Shown here in pieces: positions 8,240 through 16,082 of a stretch of DNA of 44,644 nucleotides (position 1 is the first letter of the stretch; every line of letters starts with the position of its first letter). Both the position numbers and the translations under genes were made by a program. Under the pieces are notes generated by a model. The model was given only the letters and a program-made list of their open reading frames with translations. It had not been told where the DNA came from and searched no databases. The DNA lies in assembly GCA_910584205.1 (NCBI GenBank), contig CAJUAA010000033.1, forward strand, positions 1 to 44,644, given 5' to 3'. Origin of the DNA: an uncultured Lachnospiraceae bacterium (GTDB lineage Bacteria > Bacillota > Clostridia > Lachnospirales > Lachnospiraceae).

Positions 8240-9166
8240 TTATACCGCCAGCACCCCTCTCTTCGGCGCAACCTCCACTGTGATCTCCGTTCCGGCGTTG
8301 AATTCGATGGCGTCGCTTTCCATTCCGTCGGAAAAGACCACGCCGTTTTCCGGCATCTGGGACACGACCCGGAAAGTGTCCTGTTCCGACAGCCTGCCGT
8401 ACACGATCCCCGCCTGGGTCCGGCGGCTGGGAAAGGGTTCCCGGACCACAAAGGACAGCGCCCGCTCCTCCCATGCCAGCCCCCTGCTTAAGAAACGGGG
8501 CGCGCCGAAGTATTCCGCAATGCCGGAGGCCTGTGCCATGACGGAGCGGTACCAGCCGCTGGAGCCCAGGCCGGTGGAGATGATGATCCCGCTGGAGGAC
8601 TGGCTTTCCTGCCGATCGTTCCAGCTGATGTCATACCGCGCCGACACATGGGTCTTCTGCCCCACGAACAGGTCGTTCACCGCCAGCATGGCCTGGCCGT
8701 CCCGGGTTCTGGCCAGAGCCATGGTGATCTCCCGGACATTCCCGTTTCCTTTCAGCGTCTGCAAAAGCACGCGTTCCGTATCTCCCGCCTCAAAAGGAAG
8801 CAGCACCCCGTCCCACCTGTCCGGCTCGGGGTTGACGCCGATCAGCGGCTGGCCGTCCAGATATTTGAGGATATTGGCCACCAGTCCGTCCTGCCCCACG
8901 GCGATCACGATATCCTGCCTGCCAAAGATCATATTGGGAAGAAACTCCCGGTCGATCCGCTGGACCCGCGCGTACGCTTCCGCCGCCTGCACCACCGCGG
9001 CCACCGCCTTTTTGTACGCCTCGTCCTCTCTGATATAATCGGAAAAATCCGCCCCCAGATGCTCGATATAGAATTTTGCCTGCTCCGCCGTGTTGTATTT
9101 GCGGATCAGGTCCTCCAGTCTGGTTTTTCTGGTGACCAGAATCACCTTGTTCATTCCCCGTTCCAT
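8240..9166 (-). CDS. NAD kinase-like protein paired with an SPFH protein
   Basis: The 308-residue protein carries the landmarks of the NAD kinase family in the right order: GQDG at residues 91-94 in place of GGDG with the aspartate kept, AVNDLFVG (162-169) in place of the ALNE motif, and STGLGSSGWY (197-206) in place of TPTGSTAY. The N-terminal 85 residues are not typical NADK. It may phosphorylate NAD or a related molecule, or only bind a dinucleotide. The start ATG 9166 has GGGAGG 7 bases upstream. The gene is 77 bases downstream of an SPFH gene on the same strand; the pairing suggests a shared function. Family call is good, activity untested. Confidence 0.78.
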   Translation of the reverse strand: MERGMNKVILVTRKTRLEDLIRKYNTAEQAKFYIEHLGADFSDYIREDEAYKKAVAAVVQAAEAYARVQRIDREFLPNMIFGRQDIVIAVGQDGLVANILKYLDGQPLIGVNPEPDRWDGVLLPFEAGDTERVLLQTLKGNGNVREITMALARTRDGQAMLAVNDLFVGQKTHVSARYDISWNDRQESQSSSGIIISTGLGSSGWYRSVMAQASGIAEYFGAPRFLSRGLAWEERALSFVVREPFPSRRTQAGIVYGRLSEQDTFRVVSQMPENGVVFSDGMESDAIEFNAGTEITVEVAPKRGVLAV

Positions 9167-9243
9167 GGATCATCCTCCCTTCTGTGTCCGGCGCGCCGCC
9201 GGCTGCGGCGCCCCGCTGCCCTGAAATACCTGCCAGACATGCC

Positions 9244-10257
9244 TTAATCTGTCAGCGCGTTCAGAAGATCCGGCGACACGTTCAGTGTACCGATCTTATC
9301 CGCCTTGTCGCCCATCTCCAGAAATGCCCGGGCGATCAGAGACCTGCTGTCCATCCCGCTGATGGCCAGCGCCTTCACGATCTCTTTATCCACGCCTGCA
9401 AAGGTTTTGAGAAGCGCCTCGGAATCGTAGGCCTTCGCGTCGGATTTCTTCTTCTCGTTCTCCGTCTGCAGATCCACCAGTCGGCAGTTCTCTTCCTCCA
9501 GGCTGATCTCGCTGGCGATCCTGCGGGCATCCAGCTCCGCCTGCTTCTCCTGCACCAGCCGCTTCATCTCCATCTCTTTCTCCCGCTTTTCCTTCTGCTT
9601 TTCCGCCACCCGGATCTCCGTGTTCAGCTCATTTTCCTTTACGAGCCGTTCCTGTTCGATGGCCGCGTTCCGGCGCTTGTAGATGGCGTCGTCCTGCTGC
9701 CTTAAGATCTCTTCTCTGGCCGCCGCCTCCAGCGCCTTTCTCGTATCGCTGCGCGCCAGGACTCCCAGAATGGATACCGAGACCAGCTCCAGGCCGAAGT
9801 CCCTCAGCGTCTCATCCTCCCGCATCCCTTCCCGCAGCGCCCCGGCCAGCTCGTCGGCGGATACGATCGCTTCCCGCACCGTCTTGCCGCTGATGAATTT
9901 GGTGATGCACACCTTCACCAGATTCAGCACCCGCTTGGACATCTTCTGTTTGGCCTCCGTCAGCGCCGCCGCGTATTCCTTCTTTCCCTTCCAGGAAAAA
10001 TCCACCATTCTGGACGCCCGCTCATAATCGGTGACGATATAGGAAATATCCCCCTGCACGCTGACGCTCTGAAAATCCGCAGTCATCAGCTCGTCAAAGG
10101 CAAACCCCGTGTCAAACGCCGTAGCCGGAATGACGACCATGCTTGTGGTCATCGTATTGTAGAAAAACGACAGCCCCAGCCCCTTTTGTACCGCTTTACC
10201 TTTTCTTACCTTCATGACATATTCCGTCGGCTCAAATTTTCTGTACGCGATCCCCAT
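9244..10257 (-). CDS. SPFH/band 7 domain protein
   Basis: This 337-residue protein has an SPFH-like domain (about residues 10-170, including SVSVQGDISYIVTDYERA and the FGLELVSVSILGV segment), then a highly charged coiled coil (about 175-275) and a small C-terminal helical part. SPFH proteins form large rings or membrane scaffolds. I see no N-terminal transmembrane segment, unlike HflK/HflC or flotillin, so it should be soluble or peripheral. AAGGAGG lies just before ATG 10257, and a strong promoter lies upstream. The next gene in the operon is NAD-kinase-like. The function of the pair is not known to me. Confidence 0.85.
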   Translation of the reverse strand: MGIAYRKFEPTEYVMKVRKGKAVQKGLGLSFFYNTMTTSMVVIPATAFDTGFAFDELMTADFQSVSVQGDISYIVTDYERASRMVDFSWKGKKEYAAALTEAKQKMSKRVLNLVKVCITKFISGKTVREAIVSADELAGALREGMREDETLRDFGLELVSVSILGVLARSDTRKALEAAAREEILRQQDDAIYKRRNAAIEQERLVKENELNTEIRVAEKQKEKREKEMEMKRLVQEKQAELDARRIASEISLEEENCRLVDLQTENEKKKSDAKAYDSEALLKTFAGVDKEIVKALAISGMDSRSLIARAFLEMGDKADKIGTLNVSPDLLNALTD

Positions 10258-10311
10258 CTTGTTCCTCCTTTTTTGTTATTATCTTATTGATAATTTTAAA
10301 TCATTTTCTAT

Positions 10312-10340
10312 ATGATACTATCATAACGATAATATGTCAA
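10312..10340 (-). promoter_or_regulatory. Promoter of the SPFH/NADK-like operon
   Basis: On the minus strand TTGACA (10335-10340) and TATCAT (10312-10317) have a 17-base spacer. The area also holds a small palindrome, TATGATACTATCATA, over the -10, a possible operator. Confidence 0.7.
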
Positions 10341-10437
10341 GACATTTTTTTGTTTCCCTTCCATTTTTTCTGGAAAGGAAACAAAAAGCGCGGGCCATTT
10401 CCGTCGGCTATGCTGTCCTGTCAGGCAAAATCGGCGT

Positions 10438-11085
10438 TCAAATCCGCCCGCATCGGCAGCCGAGTTTTTCCACTCCTGCTCTCAGCTCTGCCGCCGCCTG
10501 TCCCGGATCGTCCGCCTTCATGATGGCGGATACCGCACAGATACCGGCAATGGGGATTCCCGCGAGGACATCTATATTATCACGGTTCAGCCCGCCGATG
10601 GCGTTCACGGGAATGGGAACGGCGCTGCAGATCTCCCGAAGCGTATCGACGGAAGTCAGAACGGTCTTTACCTTCGTCGTAGTGGGATAGATGGCTCCCA
10701 CACCAAGATAATCCGCCCCCTCTTCAAAGGCTTCCTCAGCCCGAAAAACCGTCTTTGCCGTCGCGCCGACGATCCTGTCTGCACCCATAAGTCTTCTCGC
10801 GTCGGCAACCGGCATGTCGTCCGCCCCCACATGAACGCCTTCGGCGTCCACGGCAAGCGCCACATCCACACGGTCGTCGATGATCAGAGGGACCTGGTAA
10901 CGCTTCGCCACCATATGTACTTTCTTCGCCAGCTCCATATATTCTCTCGTACTCTTCTCTTTTTCGCGAAGCTGAAGGAGGGTTGCTCCTCCCTGAAGAG
11001 CCCGCTCTACCCGGTACAGAAATTCTTCTTCCGTGTAACCGGTGCTGTCCGTTATAAAATACAAACTTGTATCCAATGCTTTCAT
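10438..11085 (-). CDS. thiE: Thiamine-phosphate synthase ThiE
   Basis: The 215-residue TIM-barrel enzyme joins HMP-PP and thiazole phosphate to thiamine phosphate. It shows LYFITDS, TLLQLREK, LIIDDRVDVALAVDAEGVH and VGADDMP, and the GVGAIYPTTTK phosphate loop, all typical of ThiE. Start ATG 11085 is chosen because GAGGAA lies just upstream; the ribosome site overlaps the end of thiH (stop at 11096), so the genes are coupled. It is the last gene of the thiSFGHE operon. Confidence 0.95.
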   Translation of the reverse strand: MKALDTSLYFITDSTGYTEEEFLYRVERALQGGATLLQLREKEKSTREYMELAKKVHMVAKRYQVPLIIDDRVDVALAVDAEGVHVGADDMPVADARRLMGADRIVGATAKTVFRAEEAFEEGADYLGVGAIYPTTTKVKTVLTSVDTLREICSAVPIPVNAIGGLNRDNIDVLAGIPIAGICAVSAIMKADDPGQAAAELRAGVEKLGCRCGRI

Positions 11086-11095
11086 TCGTTCTTCC

Positions 11096-12349
11096 TCACA
11101 CATCCAGGTACTCGTTCAGCACCGGCTGCAGGCCCTCTTCCGCAAGATCCCGGTACATCGTGTCCAGACTGCGGCTGTCGTCAATTTCAAACTGCTCGTC
11201 CCCCTGTACTTCATCCGATTTCTTTCCCGTATATTTGCTCTCATGGTCGCCGACCCCGGTGGAGACGCCTGCGGAAACCCTGGTTGCTGCAATTTTCACG
11301 ATCCCGTTTCGGAACCGGGCGCTCTCCCGGGAGGAAACCGTAATTCCCACGAACGGCAGGAAAATGCGGTAGGCACAGAGGATCTGGCAAAGTTCGGTTT
11401 CATGAACATCCAAAGGACTGATCTTATCATTATTGACGATGGGGCGAAGCCTCGGACAGGACAGGGACATCTCCGCATGGGGGTATTTTCGCTGCAGATA
11501 ATATACGTGCAGCGCGCTCGCCAGGGCGTCCTTTCTGAAATCAGACAGGCCAAGCAGGGCCGAGAACGCCACGCCCCTCATGCCGCCGCGCAGGGCACGC
11601 TCCTGGGCGTCAAAGCGGTAAGGCCATACGCGCTTGTGCCCCAGAAGGTGAAGCTTCTCGTATGCCTCAGGATCGTACGTTTCCTGAAAGACCGTCACAT
11701 AATCCGCACCGCATTCATGGAGATACCTGTATTCCTCCGTATTTACAGGATAGATTTCCAGCCCGACCATACGGAAATAGTTCCGCGCCAGCCTGCAGGC
11801 GCCGCCGATGTACTCCACACTACTCCGGCTTCTGCTCTCGCCGGTAAGGATCAGTATTTCCTCTATACCGCTGTCGGCAATGATCCGCATCTCCTTTTCC
11901 ATCTCTTCCATGGAAAGCTTTCTCCGGTTGATGTGGTTATAGCAGTGAAAGCCGCAGTATACGCAGTAATTCTCGCAGTAATTGGCGATATAAAGAGGAG
12001 TGAACAGATAGACGGTATTGCCAAAATGCCTGCTGGTTTCCTGTCTCGCCCTCCCGGCCATCTGTTCCAGAAACGGTTTTGCCGCGGAGGAAAGAAGCGC
12101 CTTAAAATCCTCGATGGTACAGGTGTCGTGCTCCAGCGCCGCCCTGACATCCTCGGCGGTGTATTTGAAATCATCAAAGGAATTCATCTGCTCCATTACC
12201 TTTGCACAGACATCCGACTCAATGACTTCCATTCCCGGCAGATATTCCATGTGGTTTTTACGTGAGGACGGATCGTTTTCCAGCAGGTGTTTTTTCGCAA
12301 GCGCTTCGGGAGTCAGATGCCCTGAATCTACAAAAAACAGATGATTCAT
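11096..12349 (-). CDS. thiH: 2-iminoacetate synthase ThiH (radical SAM)
   Basis: ThiH cleaves tyrosine to dehydroglycine and p-cresol for thiazole formation. The 417-residue protein has the radical SAM cluster motif Cys125-x3-Cys129-x2-Cys132 (NYCENYCVYCGF), a GESRS segment for SAM binding, and the C-terminal BATS-like part. The anaerobe-type ThiH route fits a strict anaerobe; aerobes use ThiO instead. Its start overlaps the thiG stop by 4 bases (ATGA), a sign of coupling. Confidence 0.95.
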   Translation of the reverse strand: MNHLFFVDSGHLTPEALAKKHLLENDPSSRKNHMEYLPGMEVIESDVCAKVMEQMNSFDDFKYTAEDVRAALEHDTCTIEDFKALLSSAAKPFLEQMAGRARQETSRHFGNTVYLFTPLYIANYCENYCVYCGFHCYNHINRRKLSMEEMEKEMRIIADSGIEEILILTGESRSRSSVEYIGGACRLARNYFRMVGLEIYPVNTEEYRYLHECGADYVTVFQETYDPEAYEKLHLLGHKRVWPYRFDAQERALRGGMRGVAFSALLGLSDFRKDALASALHVYYLQRKYPHAEMSLSCPRLRPIVNNDKISPLDVHETELCQILCAYRIFLPFVGITVSSRESARFRNGIVKIAATRVSAGVSTGVGDHESKYTGKKSDEVQGDEQFEIDDSRSLDTMYRDLAEEGLQPVLNEYLDV

Positions 12350-13131
12350 ACGCCTGCCTCCTGGTCCCGCAGAAAACCGGTCAGCGGGTCCGAGGCGGCA
12401 GCGCCGCGGGTCAGCACTCTGCCCAGTCCCGCCAGATACGCCTTCCGGCCGGCTTCCACCGCATTCCTGAAAGCTGATGCCATCAGAGGAAGATCCCCCG
12501 CCGTGGCAAGGGCGGTATTCGCCATCACGGCGGCGGCGCCCATCTCCATCGCCTCACATGCCTGTGACGGCCTGCCGATACCGGCATCCACAATGATGGG
12601 AAGATCAATTTCATCGATCAGAATCTGAATAAAGTCTCTCGTTGCAAGTCCCTTATTGGAGCCGATGGGCGAAGCCAGCGGCATAACGCTTGCCGCGCCT
12701 GCATGCACAAGGTCGCGGGCAGTATACAGATCCGGATACATATAAGGCATGACAACAAATCCCTCTTTTGCAAGAATCTCTGTAGCCCTGACCGTCTCCT
12801 GATTATCCGGAAGCAGATATTTGGAGTCCCGCATGATTTCTATTTTTATAAAATTGCCGCATCCGAGCTCTCTTGCAAGGCGGGCAATGCGGACCGCTTC
12901 CCCGGCGTCCCTTGCGCCGCTGGTATTGGGAAGCAGGGTGATCCCTTCCGGAATATAGTCCAGAATGCTTTCCTGATCCCTGGTGTTGGCACGGCGGACC
13001 GCAATGGTGATGATCTCCGCCCCCGCGTCTTTCACCGCCGCTTCAATCAGCTTCATGGAATATTTGCCGGAACCGAGAATAAAGCGGGAATGGAATTCAT
13101 GTCCGCCGATGACCAGTTTATCGTTGTTCAT
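12346..13131 (-). CDS. thiG: Thiazole synthase ThiG
   Basis: The 261-residue barrel enzyme builds the thiazole phosphate from DXP, dehydroglycine and ThiS-thiocarboxylate. FHSRFILGSGKY at the start, the ITIAVRR segment, the Schiff-base lysine (about Lys96 in NFIKIEIM), and VMPLASPIGSNKGL plus VDAGIGRPSQA phosphate loops are all present. Length is typical (about 255-260). It lies 21 bases after thiF. Confidence 0.96.
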   Translation of the reverse strand: MNNDKLVIGGHEFHSRFILGSGKYSMKLIEAAVKDAGAEIITIAVRRANTRDQESILDYIPEGITLLPNTSGARDAGEAVRIARLARELGCGNFIKIEIMRDSKYLLPDNQETVRATEILAKEGFVVMPYMYPDLYTARDLVHAGAASVMPLASPIGSNKGLATRDFIQILIDEIDLPIIVDAGIGRPSQACEAMEMGAAAVMANTALATAGDLPLMASAFRNAVEAGRKAYLAGLGRVLTRGAAASDPLTGFLRDQEAGV

Positions 13132-13152
13132 TGATTTTTCCTTCTTTCTTTT

Positions 13153-13788
13153 TCAGACTTCAAATTGTTCTGCCAGAATTCTGAGCGCCATGTGCGCCTG
13201 ATGCGCCGCACAGAGCATCACCCGGCTTGATACCAGAAAGCCGCCGCCTTCTACGCCGCTGACCTCGTCTCCGCAGAGATAAAACCGGTCCGTCACTCGC
13301 CGCGTGCGGATGGCGTTGGCGCTGCCAAGGCCTGCTATGCCCGAGGACGCCACGAGAAATACGGACGGCATGGTTTCCAGAACCGTGTTGGCCAGCATGG
13401 CCTTGGATTCGGCATCGTCAAAAGCTTCACAAATAACGTCAGCGCCGGTCAGCAGCTCCGCCGCATTGGATTCCGTAATGCGGGCTGTATGGATTTCAAA
13501 CTCTGCATACGGAGCGGCCTCCTTCAGATTTTCACGCAGTGCTTCGGCTTTATATCTCCCGATCTGATCCGCCCTGTACTGCTGCCGGTGCAGGTTCGTC
13601 AGATCCACACGGTCAAAATCGATGAGCATCAGTCTGCCGACGCCTGCCCTGGCAAGGGAAACGGCAATGTTGGAACCAAGTCCCCCAAGGCCGCAGACCG
13701 CAACCGCGGCCGATGAAAATTTCTTCTGCAGTTCGACGCCATGGCGCTCTGCCAGCGCTCTCGCCCATTCTTCTTTGGTTGGAACCAT
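13153..13788 (-). CDS. thiF: Sulfur carrier adenylyltransferase ThiF
   Basis: This 211-residue E1-like protein activates the ThiS C-terminus by adenylation. GLGGLGSN (residues 33-40) binds ATP, IDFDRVDLTNLHRQQY is the family's acidic and arginine-bearing segment, and DVICEAFDDAESK follows. It belongs to the short clostridial ThiF group that lacks the zinc-cysteine extension. Its ATG directly abuts the thiS stop codon, and its ribosome site AGGAGG is formed by the glycine codons that end thiS. Confidence 0.93.
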   Translation of the reverse strand: MVPTKEEWARALAERHGVELQKKFSSAAVAVCGLGGLGSNIAVSLARAGVGRLMLIDFDRVDLTNLHRQQYRADQIGRYKAEALRENLKEAAPYAEFEIHTARITESNAAELLTGADVICEAFDDAESKAMLANTVLETMPSVFLVASSGIAGLGSANAIRTRRVTDRFYLCGDEVSGVEGGGFLVSSRVMLCAAHQAHMALRILAEQFEV

Positions 13789-13983
13789 TTAACCACCTCC
13801 TACAAAACGGACAATCTCCACGCAGTCCCCGTTCTGCAATACCGTTTCGGCGTACTGCGCCCGGGGAACGATCTCCCCGTTTCGTTCCACCGCAATCCGC
13901 TTTGGATCGTATCCTGCAGACGCAAGGCATTCCGCAAGCGTCCTGCCCGCAGCATCCAGTTCTTCGCTGTTGATCTTTACCAT
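13789..13983 (-). CDS. thiS: Sulfur carrier protein ThiS
   Basis: The 64-residue beta-grasp protein ends in VGGG, carrying the diglycine that is adenylated and thiocarboxylated. It shows the ThiS core AVERNGEIVPRAQY and NGDCVEIVRFVGGG. The start is ATG 13983, behind AGGAGG at 7 bases; longer frames upstream run into the riboswitch. The chain appears to end with three glycines rather than two. Confidence 0.92.
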   Translation of the reverse strand: MVKINSEELDAAGRTLAECLASAGYDPKRIAVERNGEIVPRAQYAETVLQNGDCVEIVRFVGGG

Positions 13984-14002
13984 AAAACACCTCCTGAACG
14001 AC

Positions 14003-14032
14003 AAAAAAAGAAGCCGCCGATCTGGCAGCTTC
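14003..14032 (-). terminator. Riboswitch-controlled terminator of the thiamine operon
   Basis: On the minus strand GAAGCTGCC-AGAT-CGGCGGCTTC is followed by seven T. It lies between the TPP aptamer and thiS, so thiamine pyrophosphate should stop transcription here. Confidence 0.9.
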
Positions 14033-14061
14033 CCATAAAATACTCTGTTCCTCCTGAACTT

Positions 14062-14154
14062 CCTTGTATCAGGCATCCCTACGTTGGCATTATCCAAATC
14101 AGGTTCTCGGTCGAAGGTCATACCTTCCTCTCAGCCTGTCATACAAGCTCCCGT
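14062..14154 (-). promoter_or_regulatory. TPP riboswitch (THI element)
   Basis: Read on the minus strand, the aptamer has the P1 stem CTTGTAT/ATACAAG, the ACAGGCTGAGAGGAAGG segment with the CTGAGA core, and ACCTGATTTGGATAATGCC followed by AACGTAGGGA. These are the conserved TPP-binding parts. It precedes an intrinsic terminator and the thiSFGHE genes. Confidence 0.97.
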
Positions 14155-14173
14155 CTTTTTTATTTTCAAACAT

Positions 14174-14202
14174 ATTATATACCTGTCCAATGCGGATTGC
14201 AA
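14174..14202 (-). promoter_or_regulatory. Promoter of the thiamine operon
   Basis: On the minus strand TTGCAA (14197-14202) and TATAAT (14174-14179) are 17 bases apart, 20 bases upstream of the riboswitch. Confidence 0.75.
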
Positions 14203-14292
14203 TGATTTTTTCCTGCTGCCGCAGTATTTTCCTTGAATCTTTCTGCCGAATATGATATATTACAGGCATAAGGAAAGCAACCGCCCACAATG

Positions 14293-14675
14293 AAAGAGCC
14301 ACCCGATTGTCTTTTCAATCGAATGGCTCTTTACCAGTCAATCTGAAGTTTCACCCTGATTATCTCCTTTCAAGATTATTTCCGGATACTGCCAGATTGT
14401 TTTGATCCACTGTTCTGTTTTCATCTCTTATCATGTCCGGGAAAGGATCGGCAATTCTGCTTTTTCTGCGACTTCTCTTTTCCAGATCCTGTCACCTTAC
14501 TGCTGACATTCAGATCGTTCCCAACCATGATCAAAATTTCATCTTCCCATTGGACCTTTCCTCCATTTCCAGAGACTTTTATGTGTCTCTTTCGTTTTGG
14601 TGTTTTTATATTACAATATCTTTTCCTGTTTGTCAATAGTTTTCTGAAAATTTATTTGTATTTTTTTAATTATCT
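14293..14675 (-). ncRNA. Dispersed repeat R2: second copy of the putative small RNA unit
   Basis: This copy aligns with R1 (5257-5640) end to end with almost no length change. The promoter is fully kept: TTGACA (14631-14636), 17 bases, TAATAT (14608-14613). The closing hairpin AAAGAGCCA / TGGCTCTTT (14324-14332 and 14293-14301) is kept too, with changes in the loop. Here a frame of 35 codons could be read from about 14530, but R1 breaks it. The 3' end keeps AAGGAG followed 9 bases later by GTG-KLQID-stop. Conservation of promoter and hairpin rather than of a reading frame supports an RNA product. Confidence 0.6.
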
Positions 14676-14693
14676 TTGTTTTTGCCCCGGCGT

Positions 14694-14993
14694 TTACAGC
14701 AAGTAGTTGTTTTCCCGGTCTGCGATCAGCAGGTCGACCAGTTTACAGACTGCATATCCGCCGACAACCAGCGGCTCCGTGCAGCAGATTTCTTCTGCTT
14801 CTTCACGGCTTTCGGTTTTCAGGATATACATCCCCGCCATTCCCGGATAGCCTTTGAAGACGCCGCACAGTTCCAGTTTTCCCTCCTCGTCCAGCTTTCT
14901 TATATTTTCGACGTGTTCCTCAACTGCCTTTTTAGTCATCCGGTTGTAGGTTTTGCTCTTTTCAATCATCACCAGGTATCTTAATTTTTCCAT
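14694..14993 (-). CDS. YciI-like protein
   Basis: The 99-residue protein has the YciI/DGPF-type dimeric ferredoxin-like fold: LRYLVMIEK strand, a helix with HVENIRKLDEEGKL, ELCGVFKG, then MYILKTESREEAEEI with the second helix and the LVVGGYAVCKLVDL end. The biochemical role of this group is mostly unknown. The start ATG 14993 follows AAAGGA. It is divergent from a WYL regulator with an inverted repeat between them, so that regulator may control it. Confidence 0.8.
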   Translation of the reverse strand: MEKLRYLVMIEKSKTYNRMTKKAVEEHVENIRKLDEEGKLELCGVFKGYPGMAGMYILKTESREEAEEICCTEPLVVGGYAVCKLVDLLIADRENNYLL

Positions 14994-15054
14994 ACATCGT
15001 TTCCTTTCCATTTTTGAAATTCCCCCCCTATGGGGGATCTCGTTTTCTGTTGCA

Positions 15055-15081
15055 TTTATGATATAGATAGTTTATCATAAA
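15055..15081. promoter_or_regulatory. Inverted repeat between yciI-like and WYL genes
   Basis: TTTATGATA (15055-15063) and TATCATAAA (15073-15081) form a perfect 9-base inverted repeat with a 9-base spacer. It lies immediately before the WYL regulator coding region and is a likely operator. Confidence 0.55.
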
Positions 15082-15091
15082 TCTGCAATTC

Positions 15092-16012
15092 ATGATCGCC
15101 ATAAATGCCAAAAAGGATTTTACAGCCGGCGAACTGGCCGAGGAATTTTCTGTATCAAGAAGAACGATTCTGCGCGACCTGCAGGAGCTGGAGCAGGCCG
15201 GTTTCCCCATTTATTCTGAAGTCGGGGCGGCGGGCAGATATCATATCCTGAAAGAACGTGTTTTGCCGCCGATCACTTTTTCAGAGGGTGAAGCCAAAGC
15301 TGTATTTTTTGCGTGCCAGGCGCTTCAGTATTATCGGGATCTGCCTTTTGAGCAGGAAACCATATCCGTTCTGAAGAAATTTTTAAACTGCCTGCCGCTG
15401 GATATCCAGCACAGCATTACCCGGATTCAGAACAAAGTCGTATTCTGGATTCCGGACCGGCATTGTGATTCACCGCTGTTAAAATCCATGTTTCAGATCG
15501 TCATGAACCGTCATGCCGCGACCATACGGTATTCCTCTCTGTCTTCAGAAAGTACGCGCACCATCCTGCCGGTGGGACTGTATGCCATGAACGGACTCTG
15601 GTACTGCCCCGCATACTGTACCGCGTCCAGGCAGATCCGGGTGTTCCGGGTCGACCGCATCCGGGAGATCCTGGCGGAAACACCCTGGCCAAAGGGGAAC
15701 CATCCGGTTCCTGCGTCTGTTCAGGAATATCTGGAAAAAACAGAGGTTCCGAATGACTGCCGGCTGAAAATCCGGCTGACGGATACCGGGGTGAAGCGCT
15801 GTGAAAGCGAATGCCTGCTGGCTGGCGGCCTGAAACCATTTCCGGCAGGCGGCGGAGTCGTCGACATGGAAATCAGTCACGACGCTTTGGAATGGGTCGC
15901 CGACGTTCTCCTGCCGCTCGGAAAGCATGCCGTCGTACTGGAACCGGCAGAGCTAAAAGAACGAATGCGGCAGAAAGTGCATGAGTTATACGAGCATTAC
16001 TGCGAATCATAA
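15092..16012 (+). CDS. HTH and WYL domain transcriptional regulator (YafY type)
   Basis: The 306-residue protein has an N-terminal winged helix (AGELAEEFSVSRRTILRDLQELEQAGFPIYSE), a middle part starting PPITFSEGEAKAV, and a WYL domain with GLWYCPAYCTASRQIRVFRVDRI. WYL regulators sense ligands, sometimes nucleotides. The start is uncertain: ATG 15092 has no ribosome site, and the first helix normal for the family begins about 8 residues upstream, where a stop blocks extension. A non-AUG start or a slightly shortened helix is possible. It is divergent from the YciI-like gene. Confidence 0.85.
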   Translation: MIAINAKKDFTAGELAEEFSVSRRTILRDLQELEQAGFPIYSEVGAAGRYHILKERVLPPITFSEGEAKAVFFACQALQYYRDLPFEQETISVLKKFLNCLPLDIQHSITRIQNKVVFWIPDRHCDSPLLKSMFQIVMNRHAATIRYSSLSSESTRTILPVGLYAMNGLWYCPAYCTASRQIRVFRVDRIREILAETPWPKGNHPVPASVQEYLEKTEVPNDCRLKIRLTDTGVKRCESECLLAGGLKPFPAGGGVVDMEISHDALEWVADVLLPLGKHAVVLEPAELKERMRQKVHELYEHYCES

Positions 16013-16082
16013 TTGCCTTGTCGTCTGTGAGCGATGATGATAAAAGAAACGGCAACATTTTAACTGCAACAGGGAGGTTGGC

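Noticed and set aside
8043..8474. A 143-codon minus-strand frame downstream of the NADK-like gene
   Set aside because: It mostly overlaps the NADK-like gene in another frame, is glycine- and arginine-rich and has no ribosome site.
11042..12265. A 407-codon open frame on the plus strand
   Set aside because: It is antisense to thiH and the end of thiE, whose motifs and operon layout are clear.
5257..14675. R1 and R2 as ends of a composite transposon or as MITEs
   Set aside because: Both are in the same orientation with ordinary housekeeping genes between them; no transposase, terminal inverted repeats or target duplications were seen at their edges. A conserved promoter and end hairpin fit an RNA gene better.
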